A DNA stretch of 64,000 nt, taken from the NCBI GenBank assembly GCA_015039365.1, contig WION01000048.1, forward strand, positions 62,001 through 126,000. Direction: 5' to 3'. Of the stretch, positions 44,728-57,900 are shown one piece after another. Source of the DNA: Amanita rubescens (Eukaryota; Basidiomycota; Agaricomycetes; Agaricales; Amanitaceae). Position 1 is the stretch's first letter. Each line of letters begins with the position of its first letter. The position numbers and the translations under genes were made by a program. Below the pieces are notes generated by a model that had not been told where the DNA came from, made no database searches, and worked only from the letters and a program-made list of their open reading frames with translations.

Positions 44728-46498
44728 TCAGTATACTGTCGTGTCTTGTAGCCTCCACCGTCGCAAGGGCCCCCACCACCATACAGAACCGCTATGCGTC
44801 GGTGGGGGCACCGTTGGAGAGCTCGGTGTCGGTTGATTACTCGAACCCTCCTTTTCGGGACCCCAACTTTCTGAGGGCTCGTCGGTCGCCATCGATGCTG
44901 TTCTCGATGCGAGCGTTTCTTCGGATGATGTACTTTTGAGAGAAGCTGGCCTGTTCGGTTGCCTGACACCTTCATTATCTTCATTCCACCCCGCCATTCG
45001 CCATCCAAAGCTACCGAGGCCCCAGCCTCCGATTCTGATGGGATGCCGTCGTCCCAACCCACTGATTCTCCGCACTCGTTCCACTTCTTGTTCACGAGCC
45101 GCTACTAAATGAGCATGTCTCAACGAGGCACACCAGCCAAGTAAAAATCGAGGGAGGATCCGATGATACGGAGATGATATGGTAGTTGCCACTGACGGTG
45201 GACTCTGTGCTTCTGATTCAGCATCGGAGATTTCTGTCGCCACATCAACATTTTCATCTGCTGAAGGTTTAATGCGTCTTTTGCGTCGGCGCCTGTCGGT
45301 TTGTAAACTGGAAGCGTCGACGGCCGTCGTCGATGAGCTGGCCATAACGACGGTAACCGAATCGGAATCATCGTCGTTACCAGAACGACGACCAAATGCT
45401 CCCGTCATATCCTTGATGACCTTCTTGGCGCGTAACCTAGCATTGCGCCGGCGTTCCTTCATCTCTCGTTTTCTCGTTTCGCGCTGTTCTTGCCGTTTTA
45501 GCCTTTCTTCCAGGTCGTGCGTCTCTGAGACGCTCAACAAGCCCCCTCCGCTTCCTGCACCGACCCACCACCACCAGCCGAGGAAACTCTGCCAAAGGAC
45601 GACGGCCCACATGAGGCCAGGTAACCATACGTATTCTGTTGCACGGTCAATGTAAAGGACGTTGAGCGCGGTAGATATGGTGGCAAGCGAAAGGGCTCCA
45701 GAGCCAAAGATCGCAGTGCCGCCGTCTGTGCGCCATGCTTGACCACGATTGACGAAGAAACCCCATATGAAGAGAGCAGTAGTGAACAAGAACGAAAGAG
45801 TCGCATTGCAAATATTGCGGATAATGGATGTTACTATGACGGTCTGCTTGTTCGACCCGATACCTTCGATGGGGATGAGTTGCATGATAGCAGCGGCTAA
45901 AGCTAGCGGTACTAGGAAAGACACGTTAACTCTGTGATACAAAAAGGATAAGGAAAAAGTACCGAGTAGCGCGAAAATAAGCCTGCCTTCCAGCCGAGAT
46001 GGGTAAAGCAGTGTGAGGAAGTGGATGTGCGTTATCTATTACGCAATTTACCACACTAGTGTTTCAAGAAAAGAGCTTGATAGCTACCTGGATAAGCCCT
46101 GAGGTGGAGGCGTTCATAATAAGCCAGGTCACTCTCTCGGCTATGCTCCACTCTGACGTTGTTATGTTGTTTTGAGTGTTCAATGGGGGCACGTTAACAG
46201 CTATGTAGCTCAGCATATAAGGCCATTTTTGACTTTCTGCCGCTGCCGTCGACAGAACGACGTGGATAGTTGCGATGAGAGAGATTGATAATGTGATGAC
46301 TCCGGATAGCTGCAAGACATAATTAACCGGAGCAAGGGGCCAATGGTACTGTGCGGTGAGCGTGAGATGAATAAGCAGTACAACGACGAGGGTTAGGACG
46401 ATTCCGGTCAGGAGAATTTGTACGGGCAGTGATCTGACGAAGGGAGGCCTGTATTGCAAGTAAGGATCATTCGGAAGACTAGAATAGGGTAGGTTCAA
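44728..46498 (-). CDS. fungal membrane protein with basic disordered tail
   Basis: Two exons, 46088-46498 and 44728-46035, are joined by a 52-base intron. The N-terminal half has about seven hydrophobic spans, including LLTGIVLTLVVVLLIHLTL, LSGVITLSISLIATIHVVL, VSFLVPLALAAAIMQLI, ATLSFLFTTALFIWGFF and LPGLMWAVVLWQSFLGWWWW. The second half is charged, with RLKRQEQRETRKREMKERRR, Ser-rich stretches and a C-terminus rich in Pro, Trp and Arg. Total about 572 residues. I recognise no named family; the layout of seven spans plus cytosolic tail resembles the protein at 374-2199 in kind but not in sequence. The start is 237 bases from the LSM4 start, in divergent orientation. Confidence 0.8.
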
Positions 46499-46735
46499 AG
46501 TGGGCGCGCGTCGACGAGAAGAGTAAAACTTGCGCTATCTCATGTTGGAATACGTTTAAAGCATCTCCTAGACCACAAAGGGTGAGTAGCAGCAACAGAC
46601 GGAAGAGGATCATATCATGGGCTTGTTAGAGAGCACACCGCCGCAATGATGCCGTAGTATTTGTCATCGGCTTCTATTGCAAACAAAGATAGCCCATGCT
46701 CGGCATCTAGTACTACTATCTCCACTTTAATCACA

Positions 46736-47326
46736 ATGGTAATGTATCATCCTAGGATTATTTCCAACTGATAGTCATTGATATTAGCTGCCGCTATCAC
46801 TCCTGAATGCAGCGCAGAACAGGCCCATGGTACGTAGCCCATATAATTCCCCTTTCTGGTCTCACTTCTTCCAGTTAGTGGAACTCAAAAACGGAGAAAC
46901 GTTCAATGGTCACCTTGTTAATTGCGACAATTTTATGAATATTACTCTGCGAGAAGTCTACCAAACTAATGCGGATGGCGATCGGTTTTGGAAATTGAAG
47001 GAATGTTACATTAGAGGAAGCACTGTGTGTAGTATCCCGTTCTGTTGCAATTGTTTGATCTGAATGCCGTTTTTACAGATTAAATATCTACGAGTACCAG
47101 AAACTCTTTTGGACAGCGTCAAAGAGGAGCAAAACAGAGCTCGGGAAGCGGGTCGGAGTGCACGTGGAGGACATGTTAGCGGGGGCAAAGGTGGACGAGG
47201 TGGTCCAACTAGAGGAGGTATTTATATCTTCTCATCACTTTGCGCATCTCACTTGTGTCTGCCTCAGGTCGTGGTGGACGTGGAGCTCCAGTACGCGGTG
47301 GGCGCGGGCGCGGGAGGGGTATGTAG
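46736..47326 (+). CDS. LSM4: U6 snRNA-associated Sm-like protein LSm4
   Basis: Five exons. The first coding exon is only the ATG (46736-46738). Then 46788-46829 gives [14 protein letters not shown], 46875-47024 gives [20 protein letters not shown], 47079-47217 gives [20 protein letters not shown], and 47268-47326 gives the RGG-rich end. Sm1 ([20 protein letters not shown]) and Sm2 (YIRGSTIKYLRVP) motifs are intact and the Arg/Gly tail is the usual LSm4 feature. LSm4 is part of the LSm2-8 ring on U6 snRNA and the LSm1-7 ring in mRNA decay, and its RGG tail helps P-body formation. Introns are 45-54 bases, all GT-AG. Confidence 0.95.
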
Positions 47327-47509
47327 CATGTGTTGTTCAATGCATACGAGGACGTAATTAAACTTGGAACTTGACCGCAGCCTAATTAGGTGGCTGTGTG
47401 AATGAATGACATGCACCGCCAGTTGCACAAATGGAGTCGATACCATACTTAACAGGGCTTGTTCCCTGGTCCAGGAGACTCTGGTAGTGCCTGCTCGGAC
47501 GTTGAAAAT

Positions 47510-48325
47510 ATGGCTCGCTATCGCGCTATTTCGTCCGTTGCTGTCTTCTTCCTGCTTGCTGCTTTCATTCTTTTGCTTCTCGTCGCTATCTCACTTCCCA
47601 TTATCAAACCCATTTACATACTCGCACTCCAGACGACAGTTCAAGTACAGGCTACTACTGTTACAACCCAGCTGAGATTTGGCGTATGGGGAGTTTGTGC
47701 AGCAAAGTACGTCGTTTCGTTGTTCTTTTTTTATCTGTAGTTGCTCATAGCAATGATTATAGCGCCTCTGGGAACCAGCAGGCAATTTTGGCCAACTGCG
47801 TTGGTCCACGACTAGGCTATCAGATAACACCTTCACTCACTAGTTCAGTTGGACTATCGGCTCAGGCAACAGAGATCCTGTCAAAGGCGCTTCTCGTTCT
47901 CCTCATCCTGCATCCCGTTGCCGCTGGCCTTGCCCTCATCGCCCTCATCTTCTCCCTATTTCTTCACTCCACTTGCGCCGCCGTCTTTGCCTCGCTGTCT
48001 GCTATCCTTAGCGGATTGGCAGGAGGAATTGTCTTCGCTGCTGACATAGCCGTCGTCATCGTTGCGCGTCAGAAGCTAGCGGCGGTCACGAATTCGCAGT
48101 TTACGGTGATATTCGGAGACGGTGTGTGGATGGTGCTCGCCGCCGTTTGTCTGACATGGGTTGCAATATTCGTGCTATTGGCACGAGCATGTCATTGTTG
48201 CGGGGTGAAAAGGTAACGTCACGATTACTCTTCTAGTTGCCTGCCAAGTCCTCACATGCGTGCAATCCAGGCCTTATGGTGATGACGAGGAATACTATAA
48301 TCCTTACAGATCTTACAGATATTAA
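47510..48325 (+). CDS. PalI/SUR7-like four-span membrane protein
   Basis: Three exons. The first (from 47510) encodes MARYRAISSVAVFFLLAAFI and LRFGVWGVCA. A 44-base intron leads to ASGNQQAILANCVGPRLGY and three more spans (LVLLILHPVAAGLALIALIF, LSAILSGLAGGIVFAADIAV, VWMVLAAVCLTWVAIFVLL). A last short exon encodes PYGDDEEYYNPYRSYRY. The first extracellular loop with a G-x-W-G-x-C motif and the four-span layout are those of the SUR7/PalI family. These act in pH sensing through PalH, in eisosomes or in wall integrity. Total about 238 residues. Which branch of the family it belongs to cannot be told by eye. Confidence 0.85.
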
Positions 48326-48458
48326 AATTATGGTATCTAAGCTCATGTTGCACGATATGTACAATAGATTGAAATGGTGTTATATATCTGATGTCGATGG
48401 ATTTCATTTCAAGGATCATTAACAGTACATACATTGTTATCTTCTAACTCCGAGCTGC

Positions 48459-48828
48459 TCAGTACATCTCGAGACTCATCCCGTCATGAATCTCGTAGTC
48501 CGAAAGAGTTATGTGGTCCTTGTATATCGTGTACCTGTCCCGGTTCAGTCGACACTCACACCCTAGTTTGGGGAATATACATGCCATTTCTTCAGAGTAA
48601 TTTTGGTGTGATCTGAGCCAGTCTGCGCCGCGATAAGCTTCTTGAGGTCTCCGACAGTATCATCTGGGTCACATTTGACGCGAACTGAAAGAAATCAGTC
48701 AGAGTTGGCCAAGTCGATGAGACAATGGCCGACCTTTACGTCCAAGACGATCATTAGCAATAACCTGATGAAATTCTGTTACATCTGCGGTAAAAGTCTC
48801 CTTGACCACATACCTCGATGAGAGCCAT
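48459..48828 (-). CDS. HUB1: ubiquitin-like modifier Hub1 (UBL5)
   Basis: Four exons (48814-48828, 48734-48764, 48585-48684, 48459-48534) encode 73 residues: [20 protein letters not shown], then [37 protein letters not shown] and [11 protein letters not shown]. It ends in a dityrosine-like position (MY) rather than diglycine, as is normal for Hub1. Hub1 binds Snu66 non-covalently and tunes the spliceosome, including use of unusual 5' splice sites. The last intron (48535-48584) must start with GC (gcatgt) to give KKWYTIY, while the other two use GT. It is divergent from TRAPPC11 with 51 bases between starts. Confidence 0.94.
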
Positions 48829-48879
48829 TGTTGGGATTGTATTGCTGACGTAATACCTGCTCCTCATACCCCTAGCGCA
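48829..48879. promoter_or_regulatory. short divergent promoter region
   Basis: Only 51 bases separate the HUB1 and TRAPPC11 start codons, so the two genes must share or overlap their promoters. No clear TATA element is seen. Confidence 0.5.
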
Positions 48880-51800
48880 ATGAATTCGTATCCTCCGGAA
48901 CTGCTGGTGCAGCTTGCACCAGTCATGTTCGTGGCGGGGTTGGCAGCGCAATCTCAAGGTTATTGGAAATTCCTCTGCGTTTCGCTATTCTAACTCGAAA
49001 GATGCAGGGAAACCTCAAGATCCATTCAGCGTTTTGAACCAAAGGCTACACGAAGCTTTCGTCTCTCAACGCAAACCAGCAGTCTGGCAATCAGAACAGA
49101 CAAAAACGTTCCAAGTCGTGATTGTGGACAAGGATGTCCGTTTTCCTCCACGAAAAATCGTTCCTCCTGATGACTCCCATTATCCATCCTCGCATTCTCC
49201 GTTATCGCCTTTGACACCCTCTTCCCCACTTCACCCGGATGGTTTAATTGCACCAATATGGATAAGAAAACACACCACCCTAATACCGTCTGTGTTTGTT
49301 CTTTTCCTTCGCATGTACGAATCGCCACCGCACGAACCGCGTTCTCCGCTTGACGCCCCGGATCACGACCGTGAACGGGAGAAGGAACAAGAAGAGAAAC
49401 GCAAGGACGCGGAACTGGCAGCTGGAATTGCTCAGCGAAAGAAAATCACGAATGATCGAGGAATCAAACTGACTGTCGTTCTAATTGCTAGTCGGCCAAT
49501 GTTAGGTATGTATATCTTTCACTGTAATGTATACCTCAGATACCAAGTCCTTATAGATGATCCGGTGTTGGACGCACGTTTGACTTATATCAGACGGCAG
49601 AGTGGCCTTGATTCCCGAGCAGCGCTGTTCGTTCTTAGCCCTGTGAGCCAAGCAGAGCTCGGTGAATTCATCATTAGGTATGTACATGTATCGCTCCGCT
49701 CACAATGTGAGGCTTACCTTCTGCAACAAGCCTTCAGCAAGCTCTTTACGAACCCGCGATAGACTATTATACTGCCCATTCAAAACGCGTAAGGCGAAAG
49801 AGAAATCGTCACTCTCAAGCAGTCACTTCGTACACTTTACCAACCCCCAGCACCAACATTGCTCGTCCATTGAGACCTGAGGGGTGGACAGTGAGGTATG
49901 AGTACAAAATGGGTTGCTTTGCCGAGTTTAGAGGGGAGAATGACGTTGCTCTCAAGTTAGTTTGTACCTCATTTCGTTTCATCCCTAATACCTTAAATCC
50001 TGATATAGGCATTACCAAGATGCGTACGAAACTCTTGTCATTATGTTCGGATCCACGGTCATCCTTCCACCACGAACAAAAAGGTGGGCTGAGGCAAAAG
50101 TATTATCAGATTGCATCAACCTGAAGGTACGATTGTTCGTTACTTGGATCTTCTATGCGTAATAAGAATGCAAAGATAGCAAAATTGTATCTCTACAACA
50201 ACGAACATGCCTTGGCTCTCTCGCATCGTAGTATGCACATGCGCAAGTTTGGTGATTTCTCTCGAGGGTGGGGTATTGGCGAAGAGACGTTTGAGTACTG
50301 GAGCTGGATGGCACGACAGTAAGCATATGTACACCCACATCTGACGTGTTAAATTAACGTGCATTATCACAGGTACCGCGTATTTGCTGAACTCCTTGAA
50401 CAGGGTTTACGCTCAACACTGGAAATACCTCAGCACAAACCGCCAGCGTTGACAGGCAATGCAAGTTCAGTCGCTGCCGTCGTCCGCGGAAACTCAGCCC
50501 CTTCCCTAGAGATGAACGCTCTGCGCTCGTTAGGCCTTAATCCTAATCATACGCTACAACATCCCGGTTTTTATTACTACATGGCGTCTCGTTGTACCGA
50601 ATTGCGAAGAGAAAAGTTTTATGCAGCGATTGAAGCAGAGGTTCGTTTATGGCCATCGTGCGAGTGATGATTACTGATCCCCGTTGTAGCAGAATCACCA
50701 GCCGATCCTATCTCCAGGGTTTGTGAACGAGAAGAAGGTCCAGCACTATGCAATCATGCTAGAGGTCGGTGATCACATCTTTATCTCCTTGGTCATGAAT
50801 AACATACCGGTTCCTTAGCTCTATACAAAGGCGTACGAGATCTTCAAGAAGTATGCTTCCTCCGGAGGTTCTACTCAAGCTCAAAGCCGCCTTACGCTAT
50901 GGATTGCTTACCGGATAGCACAGACGTATTATGATTCTGGAGAATTCGCCATGGCAGTACGGTGTGTTTACCTGAGAGGATATACGACATTTCCATGCTT
51001 AATAGTCTCTAAAAGTTTCTTTGAACGCATTGCAAAAACCTATCGCAGGGAAAAGTGGAATGATCTGCTACGGCCTCTCTTGGCGACATGGTATGCGTGT
51101 GCTCAACGGCTCGGCGATGTAGAACTCAGTATACGTTTGTTGATTGAGATGATGGGACATGGTAATTCGGAGGTTCACTTTTTTCTGATCTTTCTTGCTT
51201 AATGCGTATCTGGATATGACAGATCCTCCGACATCAAAGGATGCAAGTGCTTTGGAGGAGGATTTTATTCTTGTCCTAAAGGTGCCTCTTGCATTATATT
51301 ACGATGTTCAGGCATTGAAATGTGTCGTAGGGCACCGTTCCAACATCACTGGGGGAGACTCTGGTAGTGGATCCATCCGAAAGCGAACCGATGTGTGCGT
51401 TACGTCTGATGCCTCGTTTTCGTTAACTTAAGCAATTGACTGTTAGTTGACACGAATGTGGTATTCTGGGATGCCGAAGCAGAGGTTGGAATTCCTACTT
51501 CTTTTCAGATTTCCCTCGCTGCATCAACAACTGTTACGTTATCATCCATTCCGTTCTCCTCTTTGGAAATATACCTATCAAAGAACGAGAACCCTGTTTT
51601 AATAAGGCATCTCGCATCCGAGGATGAGTGCACGACGAAGGGGTCTGTCCGGACGATAGACCTTGGCGATGTCTCTCGCTACAGAGAAGCGCCAATTGAA
51701 CTTGAAGCAAACTTGCGTTGGGGGATGGGAGATGTGTTAATTTTTCATGGAACGATCCAATCTGAGGTTCCTTCGTTAATCAAGGTTCGTTCGAGAGTTT

Positions 51801-53549
51801 CGCAATGAACTTGCATTCTCTGAGTCAACAAAACAGGTCGAAGAACTCGTGTTTACTATCACTCGAAACGAGTGGAAGATTCAACTACCACTGGAGCCAT
51901 GTAAAGCTAGACGGGGGCTGAAGCCACCTGCCAAGTGGTTATGTTCCTTCAACCCACCCCGATTTATCTATATGGAACGCGAAGTGTGTTCCTTCATGAC
52001 GTACGTCTATGATACAACTCTTGGACTCCACTAATAGTATTATATTAGCGTCAAGCGCAGGCCACACAACACTCGGTTTTCGTTATCACACCAAGCCCCT
52101 GCTTATCTAGACGAGGAGTATCCAATAGAAATCAATGTAACGAATGATGATACCCGAGAACTGGACATTACTGTAGACATTCTACTATTACCATCCGAAT
52201 ATGATGACTCTGGTGCGTATTTCTTTTCTACTCCCACCTATTTCTGACCAACCATACAAGCGTTGATAAATAATTATATTGTCATGGAAAACGAGCGCTC
52301 TACGAGTTTAATCAAAGGAGTACCTTTTGGTGTCCTCCAACCGGGTGCAAACAGAATTAAAACTCTGTCTTTAATCAGTACGGGACTAGCTGGTGACCGT
52401 GTACTCGACATATCTGCACGCTCGCGGCCGCTGGGTGATCAAGAAGGAAAAATTGAAGGCACAGACGATGAGATGGATCATGATTTAACCGAAATACTCC
52501 ATACTCTCACTGTTCCTGCCGTGGAACCGTTCCGGATAAGTCACGACGTCGTCTACAGACGAAGTACCCAAGAGTGGGTGGGGTTGGCTGATCTGAAGAC
52601 ATTCGATGGGGATTATTGGGATAATAGAGGTGGCGATGCCGTGATAAATGTTCGAATAGAGTGCCCGGGGCCTTGGCCAGTCGAAATCGATGGTGTTGTG
52701 CTGGAGAGAGAGGTACGTATTTTGACAGTAATTTTCATATTGGTCGTTGACGTCTTCCAGCGTGGTCTCGCTGCCAAGATAATAGACTCCGCATTGGAAC
52801 ACGATGTTGATCTGTTCCCTTCGGGTATGAATATTCTTATTGCAAGTTAGAGATTTGATCATACCCCATCAGAGTTTGTTCCTGGCGACGACTTGAGCGA
52901 CGTCTGTCAAATCAGTATTGCGTACCCCTTTGAAAGCGACTTTGAACAGGAAACAATACAAGCGCCTGGTAGACACGTTATACACTGGAGACGGTAATTA
53001 CCTCTTAGTTGGTCTCAAAGTCAGCTCATTTTGGACTACAGAATAACACCGAGTGGTGAAAGGGGTTTGCTGACCGTAACAACGTTCTACCTGCCTATAC
53101 TTCGGCCACCGGCGGATGGCTTGGTTGCTTTGCTCAAGACTCCTTCAATGGCAACGCTGCACGTGCCTATGCAATTGACCTTATTCATACGCAATTATCA
53201 GAGAACCCGATCTGCCAACATCACGGTTCATCTCGAGGCCGAGGGCCAGGATGATTTTGTAGTGGCAGGTCTCCGGAATGGTCGGATACCGATTCTGCTT
53301 CCAGGCACCGAAGAAAAGATAGTTTGGCAGCTGATACCTCTCCAATGCGGATACTTGAAGCTGCCTAATATTAGGGTTGTTGACCGACGGCGGACATTGC
53401 CCCAACCGTCGGGAGAAACCCAATCAGAAGGCGAATCTATTCGGGTCGTTGACTTCCGAACTGACCAACGACGTATTACTGTTTCAGAAACGGGTGGTGT
53501 GCATGTCGAGGAACACAATGTGGATAATACTATTCTTGTATTGCCATAA
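48880..53549 (+). CDS. TRAPP complex subunit 11 (foie gras / gryzun domains)
   Basis: About 17 exons give roughly 1,200 residues. The start MNSYPPELLVQLAPVMFVAG and RPMLDDPVLDARLTYIRRQS-like segment (after removal of an intron at 49506) fit fungal TRAPPC11. The foie gras domain is recognisable in LRPEGWTVRYEYKMGCFAEF, KIAKLYLYNNEHALALSH, FSRGWGIGEETFEYWSWM, HPGFYYYMASRCTELRREKF and LWIAYRIAQTYYDSGEFAMA. The C-terminal beta-rich gryzun region includes FERIAKTYRREKWNDLLRPL nearby and later IVWQLIPLQCGYLKLPNIRV. TRAPPC11 belongs to the TRAPP III-type complex acting in ER-Golgi traffic and autophagy. Introns are about 45-60 bases. No break was noticed. Confidence 0.92.
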
Positions 53550-53683
53550 TAATGGTTGATAGGTAATAATGTTGGTTGAGCTTCTGTGCCATAATGCTGG
53601 GCTGCAAAGGACTTGGTTTCAATTTCAAAGGCTGCATCCCAAACTAAGCTCAATTTATAAGCACCAAAAGCTGATGTTCTTAT

Positions 53684-54929
53684 TGATGTGCAGGCTCTTT
53701 GGCTGGGCTTCTCAAGGCTCATGGCTTGGGCTTCAATCTTTGAAAGCCCTGAGCCTGGGCTTTTGATGGGTGCAGTGGTGGTTGGTTATTAGTGATACTG
53801 TTAACAAATGTAATCTATCTAATAGTTATTTATGGAATCTACTAATGCAACCTTAAAATATTGTTTTGTTAAATTGCTAACAAGATCTAATACCATGGAA
53901 CCATTAACAGCCTTTAATGTTGGAACTTGGCTAACTCATTTACAGTAGTAAGGTGTAGAAAAGGCAAAGAAGTGTAGCAGGGCAGGAAGGTAGTCTGTTG
54001 TATAACTCCATGGTGTGGTGCATTCAGGAGAGAGTGGCTGTGTCACTCTATTATCTTTTATGTATTGGAGTGGCCCAACATATAGCCAGTGAGCTCTGAA
54101 AACATATGGACCATTTACTAGGAAGACAGTCTGTTTTTGGACACAGTGGTACATACATACATTATAAGGAAATCATCCACAAAAAGGAGTGCATCCATGC
54201 CATGGAGGAAGCACAATGCACTGATACCATTGACACATCAATCAGGCATGGCTGCATGTGTTACAAATGTATGTCATGGCCTATCTTTTTTTATCTTATC
54301 ACCTTCGTTATCCCTCCTACGTCATTGTTTGCATATGTGTTCCTTCTGGAACATCCATCGTTTATGCATATGCTATTTCTTTTTATCACATGCATGTCCA
54401 TTATCACATGTAAACCGTTTCATTATCACATGCATTTCTACTTACTATATTTGTGTATATATGTACCTTGTACTATAAAAGACACGCAAATATATGACTA
54501 GACTTCAGTCTAGTTTTAACAGTCAAAATCTGTCTTGTTATCGTCTAAGCTCCCTTGAGGACTTATCTGATAACACTCTTATTCTTTGAACGTTCTTAAG
54601 TGCCGGAACTCCCTTGAGGGACCTACAGTACCTGATAGGCTTGACTTATCAGTGAACGAACAAACATAACAGCATGCCATTGTGAATTAATGCTGCAATT
54701 AGAGAGGAATAGCCTTAAGCATTACAAGGTGCCATGTGTAATTAGAGTAAATGATGCATGATTCTGCTCTCTACAGGCTACAGCTGCTATTCCTACTGAG
54801 CCTGTGACTTGTCACATTGTTCACATGGCTCAAGCCTGGGCTAAGCCCCAGCACTATAGCCGGGCTCAGGCTTGTATTTTGGGAAGCCTGAGCCCTTGAA
54901 AGCTGAGCCCAAGCCAAGTCTGCACATCA
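53684..54929. mobile_element. non-autonomous hAT-like inverted-repeat element
   Basis: The left end TGATGTGCAGGCTC and the right end, inverted, TGATGTGCAGACTTGGCTTG, each lead into runs of GGGCTTRGGC-type repeats (53684-53770 and 54810-54929). These G/C-skewed ends resemble fungal hAT transposons. A clear 8-base duplication is not visible, and no transposase frame remains. Confidence 0.6.
54259..54671 (+). mobile_element. solo LTR, 413 bases
   Basis: The segment begins TGTTACAAATG and ends AACATAACA, so the ends are TGTTA/TAACA inverted. It is flanked by the 5-base duplication GCATG (54254-54258 and 54672-54676). A TATA-like ctataaaag lies at 54472. It contains many CpG sites, unlike its surroundings. 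Confidence 0.82.
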
Positions 54930-57900
54930 CTAGTTGTTCTGGGTCATGTATAGGTAAATATTATAAATCCTTAAATATTAAATAAATAGCTCTTATTACA
55001 TCTCTATTATATATATATATATATAATATTTTTAATTAATTAATTTTTATGTATATGGTATCAATGTGTATCAGAATTTAAGCAATTAAGTTTTTTTCAT
55101 TGAATATCCTATACTAGCTTCAATATTATCTAGTTATGTATAATAATAATTTGAAAATATTTCCTAAATATTTTATACTATTAGAAAGGCATAGTGTTGA
55201 GATGCCTCAAAGTCTGACTCAGAGATGGTGCAGAGTAGAATGGAGTCTAGGAAACTTGTCTGGGACAGATGGAGATGATTAGGGTATGGCAATGTATCAT
55301 GGAGTTAGTCCAGAGTTTCAGTGTCTGCTTGCCCCATCACCCACATGGGGGAATAGAGATCAACCCCAACATGATGATCCCCAAGTACACCCGAGTTTCT
55401 GTTTTGTAACATTTATAGGCTTCTTGTCTCATGCACATTACAACAGGGAACTTTTCAGCTTACAATGGTTAGAATCACTGGAGCTGAAGATGCCTCACTC
55501 AATGGCGGCATTAGCACAGCATGGAAAGAACTCAGAGAAACTGGGAAAAAGGTGTGTTAGTAGTATTGCTTACTTGACTTGAACTTCTGCTGACTTACTT
55601 CAACATGTGACAGCCATTCAAAACCCTCAGTAAAAAATTAATAAGGTTCATTTGAGTAAATTGGTAGTGGATCTAATTGATAGCATGCCACAGCTAACAT
55701 GAAGGGATTGTTTTGGGAGCAGGGGAGGGAGGAGGGGGAGCAAAGGATTAGAGAGGCAGGAGGGGGCAGGAGGGGGCTGTCAGAGGGGGCAGAGGGGATC
55801 AGAAGCAAGCAGAAGAAAGCAGAAGAGAATGGGGAGGGGTGGAATAAGCCAGGGAGAAGCAGAAGGGGTACAGGCAGTACAGATGCTTCAGAATCATGCA
55901 GAGTCAAGCAGAATCAAGGAGATTGTATTTTATACCAGTGCCAAATGTCAAATAATTGTCTAACATCTGTTGAGAAAAGATTTGAACAGAAAGAAGCAGT
56001 TGCAGCCTGGAAAACCCTGTCCCCATTGCATTTTTTCAGGTCCCCCCTGCTTTCCCCCATCCAACAGGTCACAACCAATTTCACATGGGTGATTTCTCAC
56101 AGGGTGTGAGCATGCATGGCACATGTGTATTCAAGTTACATATATAAGTAGGCTATGGGTGCTGTACCTTCCCATCCATTTGCCCTCACAAGCATTGAGG
56201 GTAAACTGGAATCCTGGAATCTATTCATTTCTCCAATGTTCCAAGTTCCCTGCAGAGCAAAATCCAACACAAACAGATCCTGCCCAGCTATAGTACTAGT
56301 GGTACCAGGTGAGGTAGTCAGCCAATTCTCTACTAACTGGCCTGCCATGCCTTGTCAAGCGGCAGCCACCCAGATACCTTTGTAGTGAGGCATTCCCAGC
56401 TTTGGCGAATTGAAACTTGCTTCCACTTGCATGTAGACCATGTGAGGCAAAACCAAGTTGACCACATTGCTCAAGTAGTGTTCAACAGAAAATATTTTTT
56501 TACTATATGATTAGAAAGCACATAGCTGGTTGTTAGTGCTGGTGGTCTGCCATGCATCCCCAACATCAATTTGAAGGATTGTCAGTGGATTGATAACCCC
56601 AGTTCCTTGCAAATCCAAAACTGTTGGGAACCCTTCAGTTGGCTCTGGCTACATGTCAGTAACCCTGCTCTGGGAACCCATCTGAGCTGGAGGATGAGAT
56701 GAATGAAGTGGACAGGTTGTAATGTCATGATGTCCTCATTCCCTTTTCTGTTCCTGTCTTGTATATACTAGTGCCTAGTAGTGATGCAACAGCAACGCAT
56801 TGTGGTACTAATTGTGACTGGGATTCCATATCCTGATTCTCAAGCTCTAACTTGAGATAAAGCCTTCTGTGCTCCTCCTGGTTGTGATTTGGCTCAGTGA
56901 GGGAATTATATGAGGGCCATGAGAATTGGTTGTTGCATGGAAGAGCAGCGAAGATGAAGCAAACCAATAATGCTTTTTATGGAAGATGTGCTATGATATT
57001 TGTTAAGCCCAAGTAGTGCATGAGCTCAGAATTGATTTGTTCAGCTGTGAGATAATGTTAGCATCCCTAAAATTTTCAACCTCAAAATGGAGTCACTCAA
57101 TTCCTGGACAGGATTCTGCCAAATTTTGCAATAGAATCATTTTCCTCTTTGTTAACCATAGGTGCCAAGGAGGATGTAAGCCAGCCATGAGAGCAGCCTT
57201 GTGGTTCTTCATGTATATGACTATCATGATGGACAAAGGAGATCCAGAGTAAGATAGGAACATATGTTTTTTCAGGAAACCATATGGAAGCTGACTGGGG
57301 GGCATGAACATCAAATTTTGTGCCACATTTGAGAAAGCTTAGCAAGTCAATGTTGGCTGTGGCTATGTGGGAATTCAAGAGTGTGCCTACAAGTTCTCTT
57401 GAAGTGATGACCACTGAGTTTGTACTCTGGATGAGTTTCATTGGACATCCTGCAATGATCCCAGTTGTGGCACAAAGCCTAAACATGACTCTGTGAAAAT
57501 GAGAAGATCCATCAGATGGTCCCTGGACCTGATGCACAGACTCCTCTGTGGAATTTCCCCACTGTAGAAGATCATGGAGAAGAAACATACAATCACCAGA
57601 TGAGGCCTACTACTAAGGTAGGGATGACATAACTGTGCAAAGTCATGGTCTAGTGCAACAGGTGACATACAGTATAATGTGTTGAACAGGGAAGTGTTTG
57701 TACTGGGCTAGTGAACACAAGCCTCAGTTATGGTATGAATAACTTGTATTGGGTATGAGTACCTAGTGAACACGACTACAGTACAATTAGTATAGGTCAT
57801 ATATGTATAGATAATATAGGAACTTACGCCTCAGTTATGGTATGAATAACTGAGGCCTAATACTGGAATACCTTCCATATATAGCCATAAGCCAAATATG

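Noticed and set aside
57097..57588. A 163-codon minus-strand frame as a real gene
   Set aside because: No motif, no splice partners, and the region is CpG-poor and repeat-rich, where long open frames arise easily. Kept only as a possible transposase relic.
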